DNA of 11,321 nucleotides from UBA11606 sp039188975. GTDB taxonomy: Bacteria > Actinomycetota > Acidimicrobiia > Acidimicrobiales > Aldehydirespiratoraceae. A program made the position numbers and the translations under genes. The stretch covers positions 1-11,321 of the forward strand of contig JBCCYT010000141.1 of NCBI GenBank assembly GCA_039188975.1. Direction: 5' to 3'. Of the stretch, positions 6,914 to 11,321 are shown one piece after another. Below the pieces are notes generated by a model. The model did not search any database, was not told the DNA's origin, and was given only the letters and a program-made list of their open reading frames with translations. Each line of letters opens with the position of its first letter. The stretch's first letter is position 1.

Positions 6914-8239
6914 TCAGGCGCCGGCGATGTCGGCGACAGCGGCGAGCATCGCATCGATGCCTTCGCTCATCTCCGCTTCGGTGACGTTGAGCATCGGCGC
7001 AAGCCGAATGACGTTGCCGTACAGCCCGCCCTTGCCGACGAGGAGGCCATGGGCTCGGCAGGCCTCGAGGAAGGCGCCGGCACGGACCGTGTCCGGTTCG
7101 GTGGTGCCCGGGTGCACGAATTCCATGGCCTGCATCAGACCCTTGCCCCGCAGTTCGGCGATCCAGTCGGTGGCGTCGACGACGGGTTGCAGCGCGTCGG
7201 TGAGCTGGCGGCCGCGCTCGAGCGCGTTGGCCTGCATGCCTTCTTCTTCGACCGCAGTGAGGGTGGCGAGGCCGGCGGCGGCCGAGAGTGGATTCCCGCC
7301 GAAGGTCGAAAAGGACGTGACGGTGATGGTGTCCATGATCTCGGCACGCGCCACGACGCCCGCCAGCGAGGCACCGTTGCCGACGCCCTTGGCGAACGTC
7401 AACATGTCGGGAACGGTGTCGTGTGCTTGATAGCCCCAGTAGTGCTCACCGGTGCGCCCCCAGCCGGTCTGGACCTCATCGGAGATCAGCAAAATGCCGT
7501 GGGCATCGAGCTCCTTTTTGAACGCCCCGAAAAAGCCGTCGGGTGGGGTGGCGAAACCGCCGACCCCCTGGATTGGTTCGGCGATCAGGCAGGCGATCCC
7601 ACCGGCCGACATCATGTCGAGCATCTGGCCGAGGTCGTCGACACAGGCTTGAGTGAAATCAGCGTCATCCATCGACCGGAACGGGCTCCGCAGCCGGTAG
7701 CCGCCCTGCACGAAGTGCACATCGAGGCCCGAGATCGAGGTTGACGACCACGAGCTGTGCGACGTGATCGCCTGCGCGGTGAACGACCGGCCGTGATAGC
7801 TGTTCCGCATCGCCAGCACCTGGTTGCTCTGGCGGTAGCTGGTCGCGAGCAAGAGCGCCGTGTCGTTCGCTTCGGTTCCCGACGTGGTGAAGAACACGCG
7901 GGCATCAGGAATGCCCGACAGGGCACAGATCTTCTCGGCGAGTTCGATCATCGGCTCGTTGAGGTACAGCGTCGAACTGTGCATCACCTTGGCCGCCTGG
8001 GCTTGGACTGCGGCGACAACCTTGGGGTGAGCATGGCCGATCATCGTGGTGAGCACGCCACCGAAGAAGTCGAGGTATCGGTCGCCACCGCTGGACCACA
8101 CATAGCTGCCTTCCCCTCGGTCGATGGAGATCGGGGAGGCAAACATCGGCTTCACGAACGACGGCAGGACCGACCGGTACCGCTCGAACAGGTCGGAATC
8201 GACGGTTGCGGAGGTAGACGGGGAATCGACGGAGGTCAT
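6914..8239 (-). CDS. Class III PLP-dependent aminotransferase, AGXT2/omega-amino-acid type
   Basis: A 441-residue cytoplasmic transaminase. Visible landmarks are DRYLDFFGGVLTTMIGHAHP (53-72), the phosphate-binding SGTEAN (120-125), SYHGRS (147-152), EPIQG (221-225), LISDEVQTGWGR with the cofactor-binding Asp254, the Schiff-base lysine Lys284 in FAKGVGNG, and STFGGNP (311-317). The FAKGVGNGASLAGVV and STFGGNP stretches are closest to alanine-glyoxylate aminotransferase 2 and 3-aminoisobutyrate/omega-amino-acid:pyruvate transaminases. Paired with the downstream MmsA, the likely reaction is beta-alanine or 3-aminoisobutyrate plus pyruvate or glyoxylate to the semialdehyde; taurine or GABA are alternatives. 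The ATG at 8239 gives the MTSVDS N-terminus of normal length. The frame stays open up to 8440, but that would run through the promoter region and into the MocR gene. No Shine-Dalgarno sequence is evident. It is the first gene of the minus-strand cluster. Confidence 0.94.
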   Translation of the reverse strand: MTSVDSPSTSATVDSDLFERYRSVLPSFVKPMFASPISIDRGEGSYVWSSGGDRYLDFFGGVLTTMIGHAHPKVVAAVQAQAAKVMHSSTLYLNEPMIELAEKICALSGIPDARVFFTTSGTEANDTALLLATSYRQSNQVLAMRNSYHGRSFTAQAITSHSSWSSTSISGLDVHFVQGGYRLRSPFRSMDDADFTQACVDDLGQMLDMMSAGGIACLIAEPIQGVGGFATPPDGFFGAFKKELDAHGILLISDEVQTGWGRTGEHYWGYQAHDTVPDMLTFAKGVGNGASLAGVVARAEIMDTITVTSFSTFGGNPLSAAAGLATLTAVEEEGMQANALERGRQLTDALQPVVDATDWIAELRGKGLMQAMEFVHPGTTEPDTVRAGAFLEACRAHGLLVGKGGLYGNVIRLAPMLNVTEAEMSEGIDAMLAAVADIAGA

Positions 8240-8259
8240 GGCGAGAAGTCTGCCCAACA

Positions 8260-8276
8260 CTTTGAATGTACACAAG
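8260..8276. promoter_or_regulatory. Candidate MocR operator, copy 1
   Basis: CTTTGAATGTACACAAG, centred on the palindrome TGTACA at 8267-8272. It lies 20 bases upstream of the transaminase start and matches copy 2 as CTTTG-N2/3-TGTACA-N-AAG. MocR regulators such as GabR bind paired direct repeats next to the transaminase genes they control, which is why this is assigned to the divergent regulator. Binding is inferred, not shown. Confidence 0.5.
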
Positions 8277-8278
8277 CG

Positions 8279-8307
8279 TTGCTTTGTTCTGTACAAAAGA
8301 ATAGACA
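8279..8307 (+). promoter_or_regulatory. Weak candidate promoter for the MocR gene, possibly leaderless
   Basis: TTGCTT (8279-8284) and TAGACA (8302-8307) are 17 bases apart. A start of transcription about seven bases after the second hexamer would fall at the GTG at 8314, giving a leaderless message, which is common in actinobacteria. Each hexamer matches the consensus in only about three of six positions. Operator copy 2 lies between them, which would allow autorepression. Confidence 0.25.
8282..8299. promoter_or_regulatory. Candidate MocR operator, copy 2
   Basis: CTTTGTTCTGTACAAAAG, centred on TGTACA at 8290-8295. It is 23 bases (about two helical turns) from the TGTACA of copy 1 and in the same orientation. 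It lies 14 bases before the regulator start. See copy 1 for the reasoning. Confidence 0.5.
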
Positions 8308-8313
8308 GGGTCG

Positions 8314-9669
8314 GTGACCGAGCTCGCACCCCTTGCCGTCGACGACCTCGCTCCCGGCATCGACGGTCGCCGACCCGGCGCCATCGCGACGGCGATCGCC
8401 CGCCGCATTCGCGAGCTGGGGAGCCCACCAGGGACCCCACTTCCGACGGTGCGCAGCCTCGCCGCCGAACTCGGCGTCAGCGCCAGCACGATCAGCGATG
8501 CCTGGCGCATCCTTCGGAGCCGAGGCCTGATCGAGACCGATCGTCGCCGCGGCACGACGATCCGAGCCCAGCGCGACACCGACGCAGGCCGGGCCTGGCA
8601 CGTGCCGGTCGCCCCTGGCGCGCTCAACCTCGACCTCTCGACGGGTACCCCTGACCCCCGCCTCCTCCCCGACCTTCGCAGCGCGCTCGGGCGTGCCACC
8701 GAAGACCATCAGGTCACCAGCTACCTCGACCAACCCGTGTTGCCTGCATTGGAAACCGAGCTGCGCCGGCGATGGCCGTTCGAGGCAGAACGGATCACCC
8801 TGCTCGACGGGGCCCAGGATGCACTCGACCGGGTGATCTCGTCCACGGTTGCGTTCGGCGACCGTGCGCTGGTCGAAACGCCGACCTTCCCACCGATCCT
8901 CGACATGCTCGAACTCGCCGGCGCCGACATCATCGAACTGCCCGTCGATGCCGCCGGTGTTCGGCCTGACGCACTCGCCACTGCGCTCGCCGACCGACCG
9001 ACCATCGCCGTCTTCCAGCCCCGGGCTCACAATCCAACCGGCGCGACGTGGACAGCACAACGAGCTGGCGAGATCGCGACACTGCTCGACGACACGGACA
9101 TCCTCGTCATCGAAGATGACCACTCGGGCATGGTCGCCGGTGCGCCGCTGCACACCACCGGCATCGCTCGCCCCGACAAGACCGTCCACATCCACAGCTT
9201 CTCCAAGTCTCACGGGCCCGATCTGAGACTCGCCGCGGTCGGTGGGCCCGCCGCCGTACTCGACCCGGTCGTGCGCCGCCGTCAGTTGGGGCCGTCGTGG
9301 ACAAGTCGCCTCCTGCAGCAGGTCCTCCTCGATCTCTTGACCGATACCGATGCGATCGCCAGCGTCGCCGCCGCCGAAGCGACGTACCGCACGAGACGGT
9401 GGGAGCTCGTCGAAGCGCTGGCGGACATCGGACTCGGCGTGGAGTGGACCGGTTGTGGCCTGAACGTGTGGGTCCCTGTCGATGACGAACGCAACACGCT
9501 CGTCGCGCTGGCCGCGGCGGGGATCGGTGCCGCGCCGGGACGACCATTTTCGGTCCAACCGTCCGCCAACGACCACATCCGGCTGACGATCAGCGCCGTC
9601 GACGATCCGGTCGCGTTGGCCGCACAGATCGCAGCCGCCGTCAACGCCTCCCAGCAGATGACCCGCTGA
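8314..9669 (+). CDS. MocR-type transcriptional regulator (GntR wHTH plus aminotransferase fold)
   Basis: A 451-residue PLP-binding regulator. The N-terminal winged helix-turn-helix spans about residues 20-86, with PLPTVRSLAAELGVSASTIS (43-61, the two helices) and RGLIETDRRRGTTI (the wing). After a linker, a fold-type I aminotransferase domain carries HNPTG (239-243), IEDDHSG (267-272) and the internal-aldimine lysine Lys298 in SFSKSHGPDLRLA. All key PLP residues appear present. MocR proteins use PLP and an amino ligand as effector and normally activate a divergent transaminase operon while repressing themselves, so the target is probably the gene starting at 8239. The GTG at 8314 is the first start of the frame and places the domain correctly. 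AGGG lies only three bases before it, too close for a good ribosome site. The family is firm, the ligand unknown; an aminotransferase enzyme alone is excluded by the DNA-binding domain. Confidence 0.94.
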   Translation: MTELAPLAVDDLAPGIDGRRPGAIATAIARRIRELGSPPGTPLPTVRSLAAELGVSASTISDAWRILRSRGLIETDRRRGTTIRAQRDTDAGRAWHVPVAPGALNLDLSTGTPDPRLLPDLRSALGRATEDHQVTSYLDQPVLPALETELRRRWPFEAERITLLDGAQDALDRVISSTVAFGDRALVETPTFPPILDMLELAGADIIELPVDAAGVRPDALATALADRPTIAVFQPRAHNPTGATWTAQRAGEIATLLDDTDILVIEDDHSGMVAGAPLHTTGIARPDKTVHIHSFSKSHGPDLRLAAVGGPAAVLDPVVRRRQLGPSWTSRLLQQVLLDLLTDTDAIASVAAAEATYRTRRWELVEALADIGLGVEWTGCGLNVWVPVDDERNTLVALAAAGIGAAPGRPFSVQPSANDHIRLTISAVDDPVALAAQIAAAVNASQQMTR

Positions 9670-9755
9670 GCGAACACCGGCGCGGCCAACGATCCCGACC
9701 CCGGCCGCCGCTCCTCGGATTTGTCCCCTGATTCGCGTCGCCGTTCCTTATCGTT
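9670..9755. other. Intergenic gap between the MocR gene and hisE
   Basis: The gap contains GCGGCC (9682-9687) and GGCCGC (9703-9708), a 6-bp stem with a 15-base loop and no following T-run, so a terminator is only weakly suggested. TTGTCC at 9721-9726 could be a -35 element for hisE, but no convincing -10 follows. Nothing else was seen. Confidence 0.3.
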
Positions 9756-10037
9756 GTGGACGTGCTTGAAGACCTCGAAGTCGTAGTGCGGTCCCGGCGC
9801 TCCGCCGATGCCGCCGAGTCGTATACCGCCCGTCTGCTCCATGACGGAGAGTTGGCCCAACGCAAGATCATGGAGGAAGCGTTCGAGGTCTGTCTCGAGA
9901 TTGGACGACCCGAAACGCAACGCGCCCTGGTTGCCGAGGAGGCCGCCGATCTCCTGTACCACCTGCTGGTTGGATTGGTGAGCGTCGACGTGCCCCTCAG
10001 CGACGTCTTCGCCGTGCTGGAAGGACGCCGCTCATGA
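9756..10037 (+). CDS. hisE: Phosphoribosyl-ATP diphosphatase
   Basis: A 93-residue enzyme for the second step of histidine synthesis, hydrolysing phosphoribosyl-ATP to phosphoribosyl-AMP and pyrophosphate. Its all-alpha MazG-like fold is recognisable from ESYTARLLHDGELAQRKIMEE (about residues 21-41), where the helix with EEAFE supplies metal-binding acids, and from EEAADLLYHLLVGL (61-74), nearly identical to the family pattern. It is a free-standing HisE, not fused to HisI. Start choice is between GTG 9756 and GTG 9762; a stop at 9729-9731 rules out anything further upstream, and no Shine-Dalgarno sequence is visible. Its stop overlaps the hisG start as ATGA, so the two are translationally coupled. 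The order hisE-hisG is common in actinobacteria. It is unrelated in function to the catabolic cluster. Confidence 0.95.
   Translation: MDVLEDLEVVVRSRRSADAAESYTARLLHDGELAQRKIMEEAFEVCLEIGRPETQRALVAEEAADLLYHLLVGLVSVDVPLSDVFAVLEGRRS
10020..10025 (+). promoter_or_regulatory. Ribosome binding site of hisG inside hisE
   Basis: GAAGGA lies eight bases before the hisG ATG at 10034 and within the last codons of hisE, supporting coupled translation. Confidence 0.6.
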
Positions 10038-10882
10038 TTCGGGTCGCCGTACCGTCAAAGGGTCGACTTCGAGAGTCGGTGCGCGACGTTCTCAGCCGAG
10101 CCGGCTATCGCGTCGCCGCATTCGAGAGCTCAGCGTCCGCCGAAGCCGAAGGGATCAGCTTCATCGAGATGCGGCCTCGAGACGCTGCGGCGTGGCTTGC
10201 CGCAGGCAAGCTCGATGCCGCCTTCATCTCCACCGACGCAGCGCTCGAAAACGGCCTGGAGGCGTACCCGACCCTCGACCTCGGTTTCGCTCGCTCGACC
10301 ATGATCGTGGCGTGCCGCGACGACGCCCCGTACCAGTCCGCCGCCGACCTCGCCGGCAAGACCGTCGCAACCCATCTCCCGAGCTGGACACAGCGATGGT
10401 TCGCGGAACAGCACGTCGACGTCAATGTGGTCAGCATGGGTGGTTCGCTCGAGGGCATCTGTGCCCGCGGGCTCGCCGACGCGATCGTCGACCTGCGCGA
10501 GACCGGCCGGAGCCTGGCGCAGAACTCGCTTCGCGTCGTCGACGAGATCATCTCGTGCCAAGCGGTCTTCACCATGGCCGACAGCGACGACCCAGAGACC
10601 CGGTCACTGCTTTCCGCAATGCGGCTGCGTCTCACCGCCGCCGACACGGCCGCCAAACGCCACTATCTCGTGCTTCACATCGACCCCGAGCGGGTCGATC
10701 AGCTCGGCGATGTGTTCCCCGGGCTTGCGGCACCGACCATCCTTCCGCTGGCCGGCCGCGACGACCTGGTCGCCGTGCACATCGTCGTGAACAAGGCCAA
10801 CCTGTGGTCGAAACTCAGCACGCTGCAGGAGCTCGGCGCCTCGGGCATCGTTGCGATTCCCACTGAGGCGATCGTCGAGTAG
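10034..10882 (+). CDS. hisG: ATP phosphoribosyltransferase, long form
   Basis: A 282-residue enzyme that commits ATP and PRPP to histidine synthesis. The N-terminus IRVAVPSKGRLRESV (2-16) and the segment DLAGKTVATHLPSWTQRWFAE are characteristic. GLADAIVDLRETGRSLAQNSL (146-166) is the PRPP-binding loop region. Residues from about 209 onward (RHYLVLHID, then PGLAAPTILPLAG, VAVHIVVNKANLWSKL and ELGASGIVAIPTE) form the C-terminal ACT-like regulatory domain. It is therefore the long, self-sufficient and histidine-inhibited form, not the short form that needs HisZ. The length matches mycobacterial HisG closely. One segment, LDAAFISTDAALENG (60-74), differs from the more usual DLGITGxD pattern. It overlaps hisE by ATGA and ends 16 bases before a convergent gene. 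Confidence 0.96.
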   Translation: MIRVAVPSKGRLRESVRDVLSRAGYRVAAFESSASAEAEGISFIEMRPRDAAAWLAAGKLDAAFISTDAALENGLEAYPTLDLGFARSTMIVACRDDAPYQSAADLAGKTVATHLPSWTQRWFAEQHVDVNVVSMGGSLEGICARGLADAIVDLRETGRSLAQNSLRVVDEIISCQAVFTMADSDDPETRSLLSAMRLRLTAADTAAKRHYLVLHIDPERVDQLGDVFPGLAAPTILPLAGRDDLVAVHIVVNKANLWSKLSTLQELGASGIVAIPTEAIVE

Positions 10883-10898
10883 CCGTCGCGGCGGACGC

Positions 10899-11321
10899 TC
10901 AGCTACTGCGAATCGCCCGGAAGAGCCGGGCCAGAAACGCCGCCATCTGCTCGCGGGTCACCGCTGCGTTCGGCGAGTAGGTGGTGGCCGAGGTCCCGGT
11001 CGTCACCCCAAGCACACGCAAACACTCGACGTCGCGCACCGCGTACGACGATGCTGCCACGTCCGTGAACGACGACGAACCCGCATCACACGCATCACCC
11101 GTGATCTGGCGATACAGACGACTCAAGAACGCCGCCATCTGCTCCCGGGTCACCACCGCATCCGGCGCGTACGTCGTGGCGGAGGTCCCGGTCGTCACGC
11201 CCAGCGACACCAGGCAGCCGACGTCGCGAGCGGCGTACGACGACGCGGAAACGTCAGTGAACGACGACACACCCGCATCACACGCATCTCCCGTGATCTG
11301 GCGATACAGACGACTCAAGAA
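10899..11321 (-). CDS. C-terminal end of a surface protein with S-layer-homology-like repeats (5' truncated)
   Basis: The last 140 residues of a gene that begins beyond the right edge. The sequence is two tandem 64-residue units and the start of the next one upstream. Each has the pattern RLYRQITGDACDAG, then SSFTDV, ASSYA, RDV-x-CL-x-x-LGVTTGTSATTY and VTREQMAAFL. The DV...YA...LGVTTG...VTREQMAAFLARL layout is that of SLH-like domains, which anchor extracellular proteins to the cell wall or S-layer. Each unit holds two cysteines (14 and 36, then 78 and 100 of the visible part) that could form a disulfide outside the cell. The protein ends shortly after the last unit, with RLFRAIRSS, so the repeats are its C-terminal anchor. 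The functional part of the protein is not in the window. It is convergent with hisG, separated by 16 bases. Confidence 0.8.
   Translation of the reverse strand, partial: FLSRLYRQITGDACDAGVSSFTDVSASSYAARDVGCLVSLGVTTGTSATTYAPDAVVTREQMAAFLSRLYRQITGDACDAGSSSFTDVAASSYAVRDVECLRVLGVTTGTSATTYSPNAAVTREQMAAFLARLFRAIRSS
10909..11321 (-). repeat. 192-base tandem repeat encoding SLH-like units
   Basis: Unit 11101-11292 is preceded by a diverged copy at 10909-11100 and followed by the first 29 bases of another at 11293-11321, which match the start of the 11101 unit exactly over those 29 bases. The period is exactly 64 codons, so copy number can change without breaking the frame. The unit nearest the stop codon is the most diverged at its outer end. 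Confidence 0.85.

Noticed and set aside
5075..7744. Very long plus-strand open frame (889 codons) opposite the mmsA and transaminase genes
   Set aside because: It runs antisense to two genes with full catalytic motifs; its translation is low-complexity and rich in Arg, Gly, Val and Asp, with no recognisable domain. Such frames are expected in GC-rich coding DNA.
8240..8440. Longer N-terminus for the transaminase, starting at 8440
   Set aside because: The extra 67 residues are Arg-rich, unlike any class III transaminase, and would cover the divergent control region and the start of the MocR gene.
8236..9576. Minus-strand open frame of 446 codons opposite the MocR gene
   Set aside because: The MocR protein on the plus strand has an intact winged helix and PLP domain; the antisense translation shows no domain and crosses the promoter region.
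10883..10898. Possible bidirectional terminator between hisG and the SLH-like gene
   Set aside because: Only a 4-bp stem (CGTC/GACG) around a GC-rich loop and no T-run on either strand.
10909..11321. Regular repeats as a possible CRISPR array
   Set aside because: The period is 192 bases and the repeat is continuous and coding, with no unique spacers between short repeats.

Overview
The window looks like chromosomal DNA from a high-GC actinobacterium, probably of the class Acidimicrobiia (Ilumatobacter-like). The lineage is an inference from the base composition, the hisE-hisG order, and the cysteine-containing S-layer-homology-like repeats ending in VTREQMAAFLARL at the right edge. No rRNA, tRNA, CRISPR array, insertion sequence or phage gene was seen.

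Positions 1-8239 hold eight genes, all on the minus strand and tightly spaced (gaps of 11 to 64 bases, one 4-base overlap). In transcription order they are: a class III omega-amino-acid/AGXT2-like aminotransferase, a CoA-acylating methylmalonate-semialdehyde dehydrogenase (mmsA type), a Rieske ring-hydroxylating-type oxygenase, an MFS transporter, an alpha/beta hydrolase with a cysteine nucleophile elbow, an HxlR-family regulator, an FAD-dependent oxidoreductase, and the start of a small protein cut by the window edge. A MocR-type (GntR plus aminotransferase fold) regulator is transcribed divergently from 8314. The 74-base region between them carries two copies of a TGTACA-centred element that is the obvious candidate operator. 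The layout resembles GabR/gabT and TauR/tpa loci, where a PLP-dependent regulator controls a neighbouring transaminase.

The enzymes suggest uptake and breakdown of an amino compound. The transaminase plus MmsA pair fits beta-alanine or 3-aminoisobutyrate passing through a (methyl)malonate semialdehyde to acetyl-CoA or propionyl-CoA. The Rieske protein has a glutamate at the position that bridges the two iron centres, as in the carnitine oxygenase CntA, so it may act on an N-methylated or quaternary amine upstream of the transaminase. The substrate is not determined by the sequence, and no dedicated Rieske reductase gene is visible.

To the right of the regulator, hisE and hisG (9756-10882) form an ordinary histidine-biosynthesis pair with ATGA overlap. 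Convergent to them is the C-terminal end of a surface protein with 64-residue (192-base) tandem repeats. The most interesting material is the divergent control region and the unusual gene combination of the catabolic cluster. Nothing resembling a defence system or a wholly new genetic element was found.
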